Positions 36,264 through 46,983 of a stretch of DNA of 64,000 nucleotides are shown piece after piece. Each line of letters opens with the position of its first letter. Positions within the stretch are counted from its first letter, which is position 1. The translations under genes and the position numbers were made by a program. Under the pieces are notes generated by a model, which was not told the DNA's origin, did no database searches, and was given only the letters and a program-made list of their open reading frames with translations. This DNA is from Phoronis australis. Taxonomy: Eukaryota; Phoronida; Phoronidae. The stretch covers positions 602,819 through 666,818 of the forward strand of contig NMRA01000220.1 in NCBI GenBank assembly GCA_002633005.1, read 5' to 3'.

Positions 36264-38228
36264 TATAAACAAGAACAACGCAGAGCGTTGAAATGCGCCC
36301 ACAATTGCACCGTATACGGTATCCTTCTAGGGTTGTTTATTGGTACCATAAAGTGGCCAGTAGAGGGCATATATGTAGTATGTTGTACTTTGCAAAATGG
36401 AAAGGCATGGTCATTGTCTCCTCAATAGGCTAGGTTTCAAAATGTGAGTGATCTTCATAATACAAGCACACCGTATGCATCAGTTGCTTAAAGCACCACA
36501 GAAACATAGAATTAAAAACAAATTTACCAACATACGAGATTAGCACAGCATTGGAATGCCAGAAACAAATTTCTACTTGGAACTTTTCCTTCATAGTCAC
36601 GAAGTAACACAAAGTATACACCTGAAGACCTATGAAAATACAGAGGTCAATGTGGAATATTTAAATTGCCACTAGAGGCATACCGGTAGTCAGAATCATC
36701 CTAAAGTCGTCATCGTCCGTTGTCAACATCACATAAATACATTTGTTAAATTTAGTAAAGATCCTGCAAACGGTTTGGGAGATACAGCCATGGGCGCAAA
36801 AAAAACTGACACTTGGAGGCTCCAAAATAATCAAAGTCATGGGAAATTCAGCGTCAACCGTCTTCTTCATAGTAAGAACATACATGCCAATTTTCACAAT
36901 CATACTTAGAGCGGTTTGGTTGATAGAAGGGTGGACGCCAAAAACAGACTCAAAAACAGTAAAAATGGCCACTGGGTGTCACAAACTAGGTCGAATCCAT
37001 CCAAAAACGGGAGAATAGCGTCATCGCACTAATAGGTGCCTACATACCAAATTTCATGAAAATCCGTTTAGGACTTGTGAAGATACAGAGGTAAACGTAA
37101 AAAAATAAAATTGCCACTAGGGGGCACACTGGTAGGCGGATCCGTCCAAAAGTCGTCATCATCTGTTGTTAACATCATATACTTACACTTATTAATTTTC
37201 GTAAAGATCCTGAGAACGGTTTAGGTGATACAGCCATAGGCGCAAAAAAACAAAACTGCCACTAGGAGGCGCCACAGTAATCCAAATCGTCTGAAAATCA
37301 TTGTCAGCTGTCTTCTTTATAGTAAACACATACATGCCAATTTTCACAACCATCCTTCGAGCGGTTTGGTTGATAGAGGGGTGGACGCAAAAATACAGAG
37401 TCGAAAACAGTAAAAATGGCCACTAGGTGGCGCAAAATATGTCGAATCCATCTGAAAATGGGAGGACAGCGTCATCTCACTAATAGGTGCTTACATACCA
37501 AATTTCATGAAAATCCGTTCAGGACTTTTGAAGATACAAAGGTAAGCGTAAAAAACTAAAGTTGCCACTAGTGTGCACACCGGTAGTCAAATGCGTCCGA
37601 AACTCGTCATGTTCCGTTGTTAACATCATATAAATATACTTACACAATTTCGTAAAAATCCTGCTAACGGTTTAGGAGATACAGCCATAGGCGAAAAACA
37701 AAACAAAACTGCCACTAGGAGGCGCCACAGTAGTCGAAATCGTCGGAAAATCATCGTCAACCGTCCTCTACATAGTAAGCATATACATGCCAATTTTCAC
37801 CATCATCCTTTGAGCGGTTTGGTTGATAGAGGGATTGACGCAAAAAAACACACTCGAAAACACTAAAAATGGTCCCTAGGTGGCGCAAACTATGTCGAAT
37901 CCATCTGAAAACGGGAGCATAGCGTCATCTCACTTATAAGTGCCTACATACCAAATATCATGAAAATCCGTTCAGGACTTTTGAAGATACAAAGGTAAGC
38001 GTAAAATTGCCACTAGGGGGCACACCGGTAGTCGGATCCGTCCGAAAGTTTGCACATGCCGTCCCATTCATGAATGGAACATATGTGCCAAATTTCATGA
38101 ACATATGTCAAAGGGTTTTGGAGATAGAGCAGCGGACGCCGGACGCCAGACGCCGGACGCCGGACGCCGGACGGACGCCGCCCGTACGGACGGACGGAGA
38201 TGACGGCATAATGCGTTCACATAAAAAA
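36264..38228 (+). repeat. CTCF-motif repeat family, copy 3
   Basis: It starts with the family leader (AACAAGAACAACGC, ATGCGCCCAC at 36293-36302) and ends with the GACGCCGG-rich tail and a mutated terminus. Motif starts: 36357, 36669, 36808, 36969, 37114, 37259, 37420, 37565, 37712, 37873, 38010. Those at 37114, 37259, 37420, 37712 and 38010 are exact subtype sequences. Successive spacings are 145, 161, 145, 147, 161 and 137 bp, giving a ~453 bp higher-order unit. It lies in gene C intron 1, just downstream of a tRNA-like SINE head. Confidence 0.88.
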
Positions 38229-39631
38229 ATGGTTCCAGGTGATCAGTGTAATGGCTCACATGCCCGACCTGCACACGTCTGGTACAAGGTGTATCAGACC
38301 GGCTGCAATTATTTTTTTGATATTAAACCGGAAGGAAAATCTGAAACAGCGTCTGTTTACCGCTAAGTTAGCTACATTTCTAATCAGGCTGTGTAATGTC
38401 AGAAAACGTGGTCGGTCTTCATTATAAGAGGATCCGAAGAAAAAGTGTAGTTGTTTCAAAAGGGTCCAGTATTAGGTCATTCGTTTTTCATTGCCCCGTT
38501 GTTTTATACTGATTGACAATTTGATATTTGGTCTCTGTACTGCTGAAGTATTGACGTTTGTACCGAAGGTATTTGGAATAAAAGTCCAAAATATGTTATG
38601 CATGTGGGAAAAATAATTGAGGGATTGATAATGTTTTGGTCATATTTGATGTATGAATAACCTCATGGAATAATTTTGGCATCTGGGGCCAAAACACGTC
38701 TTAAATCTTCGTGTTTACACATTTACAATAATATTCCTCGTACGCCTTGTTCACTCTTGGAGAGGCTGATAATAGTAACTTGTGCTGGAACTCGAGATAA
38801 GCTTTTATCGCAATAAGCCCTACAATCACGAACGCAGAACACGTCTTGCTTCATCTGGCGCAAGCAAAACTGCGCATCTAAAATTTCCACATGAATATTT
38901 CGTTTAACAGTACATTCATCAATGTGTACAAGTGGATTTTCGTTTGGTTTAACACCAACACAAACTTCACTGAATGGTGGAGCTGTGGAAACATAACGCC
39001 GAGAAAATTTTCAATTTCTAATCTAGAATTCCATGTACATGTACTGTAAGGATAACGCGATTGTTTTGAAATGGGCTTCCTACATAAAAGTGATAGTTCA
39101 GGTAATCACAAATCAAAACTGACCCAAAACATAATGTTTTCTCCGAATAATTGTTCAAGTATGGTGTGCAGTGAAGTCAGTGGTGATTGTTTACAACAGG
39201 GGTAAGAACACTTATAATACCACAATTTATATTCGCGAAAAAGTATTTTCTCGAGAAAAGATCTTGCTCTCAAACATAATTTGCTGAATCATGCTTGATT
39301 TCATTGAGTGTTATTTCCACATTTCTATTAAATAGAGATTCATGTATTTTTCTTCAGAAAGTCACAATCCTTTACTTCGATTTCTGATCAGTGCAATTGG
39401 CCCACACGAGCGACCTGCGCACGTCTGGTACAACGTCACGGACACCCTGTAATTATACCTTCCTTTCACAAAGTACCCAAGCATGCTTGATAATGAGTGG
39501 CATACTAAAAACGAATTTTTTACAAATCGCTCACACATGGGCTAATCTAATGACAACAGAACACAAAATAACTGATCTCGTACAGAGGTCGGGCACGGGT
39601 TGATCCTTTGTACTGGAACTCTCCTCAAATT

Positions 39632-39632
<1 letters not shown>
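38229..39632. other. Gene C intron 1, no features seen
   Basis: No gene or named repeat recognised. TACATGTACATGTAC-type runs are scattered. Confidence 0.45.
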
Positions 39633-39700
<68 letters not shown>

Positions 39701-39751
39701 TGCACACCCGCACGCAAGCAAGCACGCACACACACAAAAACACACACACAC
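39633..39751. repeat. (CA)n and (GCAC)n compound microsatellite
   Basis: About 30 bp of (CA)n lead into about ten GCAC tetramers and then back to CA-rich sequence. The long frames here on both strands are low-complexity artefacts. Confidence 0.97.
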
Positions 39752-40270
39752 TTGCAATAGTAAAGTCCGCGTAGTTACAGCGCCGATAAAGCTCACGTTG
39801 CAATTACACGTGTCCATTCCGTGTATTTTACAACTTTTAAAGTTTTGTTCTTAACCTTTTAGGGATAGGTGGTTTGCTGTCGACATAGCCATTTAGTGAG
39901 ATAAACGTGGAGAGGCAATCGGATAGTCTAGAAAACTATGTCATTGCAAGGTATTTTGTGTGGTCAGTAGATGTCTAATAAATATGATCAAGTAGAGATG
40001 CTGTCACGTTGCTGAGTTTTGGTAAGAAAATGCAATATTTTAGTTGTAGGTGAACGGTACGTTTCATTCAAAGAAAGCTTAAACAGCATGATCGTAATTA
40101 TTTTGAGCTGCAAATACGAGAAAGGCATCGGTCAATTTCTCAATATTTACGACTACTTTTCCCACATCGCCTGTCACTACTATTCGTCTCGTGTCTAGCA
40201 GAGTCACGGCCCCCACGCGGGTTGTGGCGGTGGACAGGATTGTTCATCCGTGAACAACCATGCCCATGTG

Positions 40271-40571
40271 GCACATACTGAGCCACAACACCACGTTCCT
40301 CACAATATCTCTTTTTATCACTCCCGCTAGTCTACTCACACAGCTTGTCGGGAATCTGCTTTGTAGGATGTTATATCCCAGTTGGCTGTTTGCTGTACCC
40401 ACTTGGTACTGTGTGATAATTGCCCATTTGGCAGTACTACCTATTTGGTACTTATTATTGAATTTGCTGTTTTCCTCGACCCGCTTGACAGGCAATCGGC
40501 CAATACCCATTTGGTACTGTGTACCCATTTGGTACTATACCAACCTGTGCCACTTAGTATCCGATACTCAA
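40271..40571 (+). repeat. TACCCATTTGGTA-type repeat, left part
   Basis: This is a close copy of 29616-29925. It includes the same series of compensated mini-palindromes and the CCACTTAGTATCCGATACTC end. It breaks off where the complete copy continues into GGGTATCGGAAATGTG. That continuation is found 3.25 kb downstream. Confidence 0.75.
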
Positions 40572-41039
40572 TAGTCCTTTTCCAAGTTAATAACAATAAC
40601 GCAAGATTATGTGAGACTTAAGTGTGACGGTTTTTTGAAATGAGTAACTTTTCATGGAGTTATATAGTCGGGATAACTATCGTCATCAGGCTCCAATGGT
40701 CGTCTCCTTTCGCGTGCAGCGCAGCCACGCGGGACTTAGCGTTCCAATCTGGAGTGGTCGTCTGCACGTTGGGTACTAACCTCTCGGGAGAAACACGCAT
40801 GGAAGAACTGAGACGAAAATCGGTGCATTTACCGTCTGTTTTGAAACCACTTAAAATTTTTTAGATTTTACTAAATATTAAATGCACTTTTTGTTCATTT
40901 TAGAAGATATTTTCGTAAATTAAATTTTCTTCAGACGGAAGAAAAAACAACCCAGGGATTGTTTATGCAATGGATCTATTTGTCCCAAGCACTAATCGAC
41001 ACCTGTTAATCCAACTGAAAAACGCAGCAGACAAATGCA

Positions 41040-41280
41040 ACATGCTGGGTGGATCCAGGATTTACAGTTAGGGGGGCCAGGGCACAGGAATAACCAGAAC
41101 TTTGGCAATTGCGAGCGCCCAGTCTAAAGTGTAGGGTTGTAGGATCTCGAAATTTGGGGTTTGGGGACCTTATTACTAAAAAAAACTAAAAAAAACCTAA
41201 ACGGGTTTTTCATGGCATCTGGGAGAGTTTTAGGGAGCATGGCCCCCTTGGCCCCCTAAATCCGTCACTGGGGTGGTTAA
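41040..41280. repeat. Interspersed repeat fragment (GGCCCCCTAAATCCG end)
   Basis: The stretch ends GGCCCCCTAAATCCGTCACTG. A similar end (CCCCCCTAAATCCGCCGATG) occurs at 861-880, with the same run of G before it, suggesting two copies of one repeat. Family unknown. Confidence 0.4.
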
Positions 41281-41539
41281 CAGTTTCGGCTCACGCGTTG
41301 GTCATAAAAATTTTGTCCACGTGTTTTTATTGCAAAACACAGTACTGAACTCAACATTTATGTTGAAATTTTTGGTTCAGGCATTTTGGTTTTATTTGAA
41401 GAAATTTAAAAATCTTGACTTGATAGAGAGTGGCCACCAATAAACATTGACTTTAATTCAGTATATTGCACTGTTACATACAACACAGCATGACATAATA
41501 AAAAATAAAGAAAGAGATTGAGCAATGAAATGTAAATGC

Positions 41540-41610
41540 AATTTGGGTTTTTATTTATTTATTTATTTATGATGGCAAAAGCCTGTTAAAGGTGACAAAA
41601 AATCAAACAA
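41540..41610 (-). mobile_element. Probable LINE 3' terminus ending in (ATAA)n
   Basis: On the minus strand GGCTTTTGCCATCATAAATA runs into repeated AAATA units, the usual terminus of CR1/L2-like LINEs. No polymerase sequence adjoins it. Confidence 0.35.
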
Positions 41611-42249
41611 TATGATATTGGGTAATTTATTAGAACAACTGCATCGAGGTTCAATGATCAACTTCCTCCGACCAAGTCCCAAAGCGTTACAGTTCTCTTG
41701 TGGCTGACAAGGTGTTAACAGAGAACGAAGAAAAACTGAAAAGAAAAAGAAAGACAGCAGAGATAAGTGGTGTTAAAAACAACAAGAGCAAAAAGTCAAA
41801 TAAAGAAGTCACAAACAGAAAATAAGTAAGGTTTATTTGGAATAAAACAATTGTGATTTTCTTTCAAGAACTGAAATTCTGAACCAATTTTAATCGATTT
41901 AGAAATTGGTATCATACCAATAACACAGTTTGTTTTTGAAAATCACTTTCCACTATTTTTTGGCCTTGTTCTGCGTGGTTTTCTGTTCTTTCAAAAGGCG
42001 GCAGCATATGACGACCATAGAAGTCATTATGAAATGGCTGCCGAAAAGCAATGCACAGCTGAAACAACTCAGCATAAATAAAGGAAAACTTTTGAATCAA
42101 CGAATACTATATATTTGTGAGATTTAAATCAAATCCTATTCAGAGCATAACTTTGAAGTGAAATAAATGAAAGTCAGAGTCATGGAGACTCGTGGAGTAA
42201 TGATGTTTGGGTGCTTGGGCAGCGAGTCACACTAGCTTCCTCCCCTCAA

Positions 42250-43400
42250 GTACCCCCATACCTAGCTGTACTTGTACAGTAAAAAGAGCGTGCTCCGACT
42301 GTTAGTCCTTTGGTATGGCAAAGCTCTCATACTTCAAGGTCGTTGTGCGTGAGCGAAGAGCCACAACCTTCTCGAGGTGATGAAATTAGAGAGGATACAG
42401 AACACTGGGATGCGAATTATCCTGGGTTGTACTCAGGACACCCCAATAGCAGCAATAAGAAACATTCCTGGGCTCTCGAGTATTGAACAAAGGCACAGAC
42501 TAGCCCAGGTGAAAGCATTGTTTCGGGTGGCTAAAAAAAGGAAACCTCTCTTGTATGACCAGTTGGCTGTACCCAAAGTCACCAGCATAAAGCGTGGCAA
42601 TTCATGGTTGGTAGCAGCGGAAACCACAGTAGAAAGAGTGTGTGAGCTGGATCTAGTTCGCAGAGGAGCAGAGTATATGAAGGTGGATGACAAAATATCT
42701 AGCAGATTCACCGCGGTTGTCATTACTATCGTATGGACCGAGAGTGTCGTGACAGGACGGCTTGTGCAGTTAACAGTGAAGTTCTTTTCTATTAAAACTG
42801 TAATGAGGGAAATGCTGTGGTGTACACTGATGGATCGGTTAAAGGAGGAGAAAAATCTGGATAGGGCTATGAAGTCAATGTGGATGGCAAAATAGCAGCG
42901 GAAAATGGTGAGGCATATGAGCTCACGACATCTAGTATGAAGATGGAGGAGGTTGCTGCTGAAAAGGCACTTGCATGGCTACAGGAAAGCACTCATGCAT
43001 GTACCTACGCAGTTATTGTGAGACTCTCAGAGCACGCTGAGAAAAATCAAACCAGAATGGCTGCTGTATTTATAAAACAGTGGACTGAGAAAGGTTACTT
43101 GGATATTCTCCCCTGGGCATGTCGGGGTCGCCGGAAATGAGAAAGCTGGCAAGTTAGCGGGAAATGCACCGATAAAGCGCGCCCTCACATTGGGAGAGAG
43201 GGAGATTCTCGGAGCGCTTAGAGAGGTGGAGCCACGGGAGAATGGAGATGCAGTTGACAGAATGCAGCTGTTTGGATGTGAGAGAGACTGTGGTGCTGAT
43301 AGTCGGTTGCAAGACGACCGTGACTGAGTAATCAGCAGTTGGTTGGAGTGGTTAGTCAAAGGACCTTGTCTGACTTGATGACGTGGAAAGCCGAGCATCT
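42250..43400 (+). mobile_element. Non-LTR retrotransposon fragment: RT C-terminus and RNase H
   Basis: MKLERIQNTGMRIILGC and SSIEQRHRLAQVKALFRV are the typical end of a LINE reverse transcriptase. They are followed by RNase H motifs: VYTDGSVKGG (42820), then MKMEEVAAEKALAWLQ, DSQSTLRKIKPEWL and SPGHVGVAGNEKAGKLAGNA. These lie in different frames with several stops, so the copy is dead. An RT followed by RNase H points to the I/Jockey-type clades. Confidence 0.78.
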
Positions 43401-43825
43401 ATGGGTCTGCCCCGAGTGTGACGACGCTGATTCCGCACCCAAGTAATACCCAAGTAATTACGGGAGTACGACAACAAGCCGGTTTTATGCTTAGGCGGAC
43501 GACCATTGGGTTCCGAGTGTAAATGTACTATCGCCCCGGTATGCCTGCGGTATTCAGGCCTAGACCGGGTCAAGTTCCAATTTCAGTCCGTTCACAGCTT
43601 CGCATAACATACCAAGTTCACATTTTCTTCGTCCATTCACAGTTATTCCACGATCAAAATACCTTCCCTTAAATCGTGTTAACGTTTTAAGTGTAAAATT
43701 CACAATAAGAACTCCAGTAAGGTTTCGCGTGTGTAGCAAAGACTCGAGGCAAAACAAGAACAATATGGCGGGTTTTGTCCTCCTTCCGGTGACGTCCCAT
43801 TGAAACTCGCAAGGGAGCTATTACA

Positions 43826-43945
43826 TATTGGGTATCGTAAATGTGTGTGTTATCTCTTGTAACTAAGGTACCATCTGGTTCCTTCTGTGAAATACATGTA
43901 ATTATTTGTAGAGGTGATCCTGAAATTCCCAATACAACTTAAGAG
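43826..43945 (+). repeat. TACCCATTTGGTA-type repeat, right part
   Basis: It starts TTGGGTATCGTAAATGTGTG and matches 29926-30045 through GGTTCCTTCTGTGAAATA and CCCAATACAACTTAA. Together with the piece ending at 40571 it reconstitutes one element of the same structure, so 40572-43825 may be a later insertion. Confidence 0.7.
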
Positions 43946-44238
43946 CATGTTCGCGAATGGACCAGGCAGAGGGTGATAAACGCAGATTCTCTTGACGTTT
44001 TCTCTGCATTACATCAGTCCGTTCTCTTGATATCTTTGTCAGCAAGCTATCTGCCTTTCTGAAGTAACAGTGAGAGGTGCCAAAATTTGGGACACCCGCT
44101 TACCGACTGACTTATCTGTTAACGACGTCCACTATGTATATTTCTAATTTTAAACCTGTTATAGTTTTTCTCGTTTTTGTTGTTCTTCATTGTTATACAG
44201 TGACATAATGCTCTGGAGAGAGTGTGGTCACTTAAACC

Positions 44239-44287
44239 AAGAAGAAGAAGAAGAAAAGAAGAAGAAGAAGAAAAAGAAGAAGAAGAC
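44239..44287. repeat. (GAA)n microsatellite
   Basis: About 48 bp of GAA/AAGAAG purine tract in gene C intron 1. Confidence 0.95.
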
Positions 44288-44929
44288 GTATTGTTAGACA
44301 CTGGGTTCCCGGAAAACGCGCAATTTTAACGAAAATGAAAAAAGTTCTCCTAAACAAATGCTCCTGACGTAATGACAATAAACTAAATATTAATAAAACA
44401 AGTTTTGAATCAAAATTATGAACTCTACTGGTGTTGTAGTGTTCCAAACAGGTATTGGTATTGAAGGTAATTTCAACTCAGGCAGTTGTCAAAAATCTTG
44501 CACTTCCTATATAGGGAAATGCTCAAAGTGTGGGGATATTGCAATGCTTTGGTAACCTCTGACCCCTCTATATTTTGTGCCTGAAATTTTGAACTTAGCG
44601 GCATAGTTAATGAGTATTGCTTTACATATTTGTGAAGCCGGAGACTTGCTTTATTAAAAAAATACATACAAATGATTATCTTGTGTACCGGTATTTTTTA
44701 TTATGCATTGCAAAAAAGTCCATTGCATGGTATATCCTCAAAATAGATCGAGCTCCCTGATTTTTTCCCCTTAAACAATGTAAAATGAGATTGGAGTTTA
44801 CTGCTTTGTTTATCACCCCAAAAGCAACTGAAATGCATAGTACGGTTGGTATACCTGACATTGGGTTTATCACGCCTCTGGGCATATTTGTCTGCTGTGA
44901 GCCAAACTTCACTCTTAAAATGTATACTT

Positions 44930-45075
44930 TTCTTTTGTTGTTTTATTTGACCCCAATAATTCTTAATAGACCAAAGTTGAGATCGCCGACAACAATGAGT
45001 TCTTTCTGATCTGTTTGATCAATAACGACACCCGTCAGATCATCTGAAAATAATTGCAATTTTGTGTCTGTCTGG
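44930..45075 (-). mobile_element. Possible LINE endonuclease (EEP) fragment
   Basis: The minus frame reads DLTGVVIDQTDQKELIVVGD then LNFGLLRIIG. The [IV]-V-G-D-[LF]-N box is the core of exonuclease-endonuclease-phosphatase domains of LINEs. The stretch is too short to place in a clade. Confidence 0.4.
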
Positions 45076-45543
45076 AGTTACGTAAATATTTGATGTGTAT
45101 CTTGATATAGTAGAGTAGCCCTAAGCATTCACACGCTTTAAAATTGTATGGAATGGCTTTTTAATAAATACACGGATTATTCCTGGTGTACACTGTACGT
45201 GAGCAGTGGAACATGAGTAATATAATCTGGTGCAAAACCTTTAAAGTGCATGCCATTACTTTATCGATTTAGTTTTTGGCCATTGTAACAGGAAAAAGTT
45301 GAAAATGAAAACTGAGACACGATTCAATATCCAAGTTGTCAATGTTTCGATTTATTGGCATAAAATCGTAATGAGGAAGCAATGTCATTAATCGGCAATA
45401 CAAGTAAAACACTTAATGAACATCACAATCCATGCAGTAGTACTGATAAGCAACAAGACAGTGACTAGAATAATTCAAAACCATACGACACAACGTTTCT
45501 GTTGAATGACTTCCCAGCATGAGCCTGCTTGATGTGATTAGGT

Positions 45544-45990
45544 TCACGGGTAGCCAGCTTGACCTGGTTGAGGTATTTGTCTGTTATTTTGACTCCAGAA
45601 AAGCCAATCTAATGGCCAGTTAACACTGACTGAGTAAATAGAATAGACTACCGTTGGTGTATTAAGTGTGCCCGCCGAAACATTGCCAACTTGGATCTTG
45701 AATCGTGTCGCAATGTTCACTTTCAACTTTCTCCAATCACTGCTCTTGTACGCGGAAAGAATACATACACTACGGTTGTTTTAAAATCACCAAGAATGAC
45801 TCTAAAACTGTCAATTTTAGCGTTGAATGATTGGATATTGTCACTCTCATTGAGTTCATCTTTTTTAAATGCAAAAAAATCTTTAAAACGGCCTTCGGTG
45901 TCATAATAATTGGATTTGCTGATTTTACACGCATACACCGTATACTAAGAGTGTTAACAACATTATAGCCAATATGCCCCCGATAATGTC
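45544..45990 (-). pseudogene. Unidentified membrane-protein fragment
   Basis: Consecutive frame pieces look like one protein: a single hydrophobic span GILAIMLLTLLVYGVCV (45930-45980), a charged tail CKISKSNYYDTEGRFKDFFA then KKDELNESDNIQSF, then FKTTVVYVFFPRTRAVIGES, and after a one-base shift KVNIATRFKIQVGNVSAG. A TM segment followed by a polar juxtamembrane run is reminiscent of polycystin-1-like proteins, but no diagnostic motif is present. It lies about 740 bp downstream of gene C exon 1, inside intron 1. Confidence 0.28.
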
Positions 45991-46725
45991 TGATCACTTT
46001 CTCGGTATTTACGGTCAGATTTACAATAGTAATTATGTTCACCATAGCTGCTGTCCAGTCGTAGTTGCTTGTGTAAATCAAAAAATATCCACACAAGAAC
46101 AAAGACAAGTTAAATATCAAGTATACATCCACAACCGAACACACCAGATACACGGACGTCAACTGGTGTAATTAATGTCACATTAGTAGACTAAGCGGAG
46201 TAGGAGTTACAACTGAACATAACCCCTGTTGCCGAGTTCCAACTCAAACATGACAGGAAACTTTTCGTAAGTAATAATTTAATATTGGAAATTAAAGCTC
46301 CCTTTCGAAGGAAATCTGATGACACTAACCTAACTTAGCACCACCTCCTACACACCTAGACTATGTAAATCCCTGAGAAATTTATAGTATAGACTGTAGG
46401 CCTATGCACCGAGCGGTAGTTTCTAGCGAGGGTTTACTGACAAAAGCTTTAACCTTGCACAACGAGAAAACTGTAAATATTTCGAGTATATGCAAACACC
46501 GGATGCACACTGATGTGCGTCAGGAGAACTCCAGAAACATTGCTTGCCACCGGCCTCAGTCTGCACTCATTGGGGAAACTCCCGAAACGCGACTTCTGTC
46601 GCTGAGCATACGTAACGAAGCTAGCCGACCCATGGTCTATAAACATGACTAGCGCTCATCGCCTTTCTACTTAACGATAACGAGTAAACCTCATTTTAGA
46701 GTAACAAAATGAACTTGGTACTCAC

Positions 46726-46778
46726 TCTGAAGCTTCCCCGAAATGAATGACGGTGGCAACAAACAGTATCAGCAACAT
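46726..46778 (-). CDS. Gene C exon 1: signal peptide exon
   Basis: The ATG at 46776-46778 opens MLLILFVATVIHFGEAS, a hydrophobic secretion signal, and the exon ends at a consensus donor (GTGAGT at 46720-46725). It leaves two bases (GA), which the single first base of the SUEL exon completes to Glu, giving a mature start just before KFVEAEEGRTAMLRC. SUEL proteins normally have a signal peptide directly before the lectin domain, which supports the join. The position -3 base is A, acceptable for initiation. A 67-codon upstream frame (46780-46983) ends just before this ATG. The exon is short, and the join spans about 28 kb, so another first exon is possible. Confidence 0.55.
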
Positions 46779-46779
46779 A

Positions 46780-46983
46780 TTAAATGTTTCGTGCCAATCT
46801 CTGGGATGCTTCACGTAGGTACCTGCCGTTCATACACCTGAAGCACGCAGTTGTGTTGTTTGTTAACCCAGAGCAAACAGATTGGATTTGCTTTTGTACG
46901 ATTATTCGGTCACCCAATGTAGCACCAGTAATACGAAGGTCACTCATGTCATTGTGACGACAACCGTGCACGTACATGTACAT
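46780..46983 (-). other. Upstream open reading frame ending just before the gene C start
   Basis: A 67-codon ATG-initiated frame on the same strand as gene C ends in TAA at 46780-46782. The gene C ATG follows after a single base. If the transcript starts upstream of 46983, this arrangement would suit termination and reinitiation. The peptide (starting MYMYVHGCRHNDMSDL) resembles nothing I know. It may equally be untranscribed promoter DNA. Confidence 0.2.

Larger units (their letters stand above)
982..46778 (-). other. Gene C: SUEL lectin / EGF mosaic protein gene (9 exons visible, 3' end outside window)
   Basis: This entry covers the assembled gene model; exons are listed separately. Nine minus-strand exons (46726-46778, 18407-18654, 13404-13526, 11329-11430, 9207-9356, 7667-7780, 5125-5458, 3738-3932, 982-1588) join in compatible phases into 642 codons without a stop. 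Predicted order is signal peptide (1-17), SUEL lectin domain (about 19-100), calcium-binding EGF (101-141), three EGF-like modules (142-264), then about 375 residues of less clear beta-rich sequence including an FN3-like strand. The product should be secreted or a cell-surface ectodomain. No membrane segment is seen, but the 3' end lies left of the window. Intron 1 is about 28 kb and holds many transposons plus a plus-strand chromodomain gene. The model rests on splice consensus and phase only. The exon 7 donor is weak, and small exons could be missing. Confidence 0.6.

Noticed and set aside
39531-39817. Three ~90-residue frames rich in Cys/Val/Ala or Thr/His
   Set aside because: They translate the (CA)n/(GCAC)n microsatellite and are low-complexity artefacts.
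44119-44447. Leu/Phe/Ser-rich hydrophobic frames resembling membrane segments
   Set aside because: Produced by the (GAA)n tract read on the other strand.
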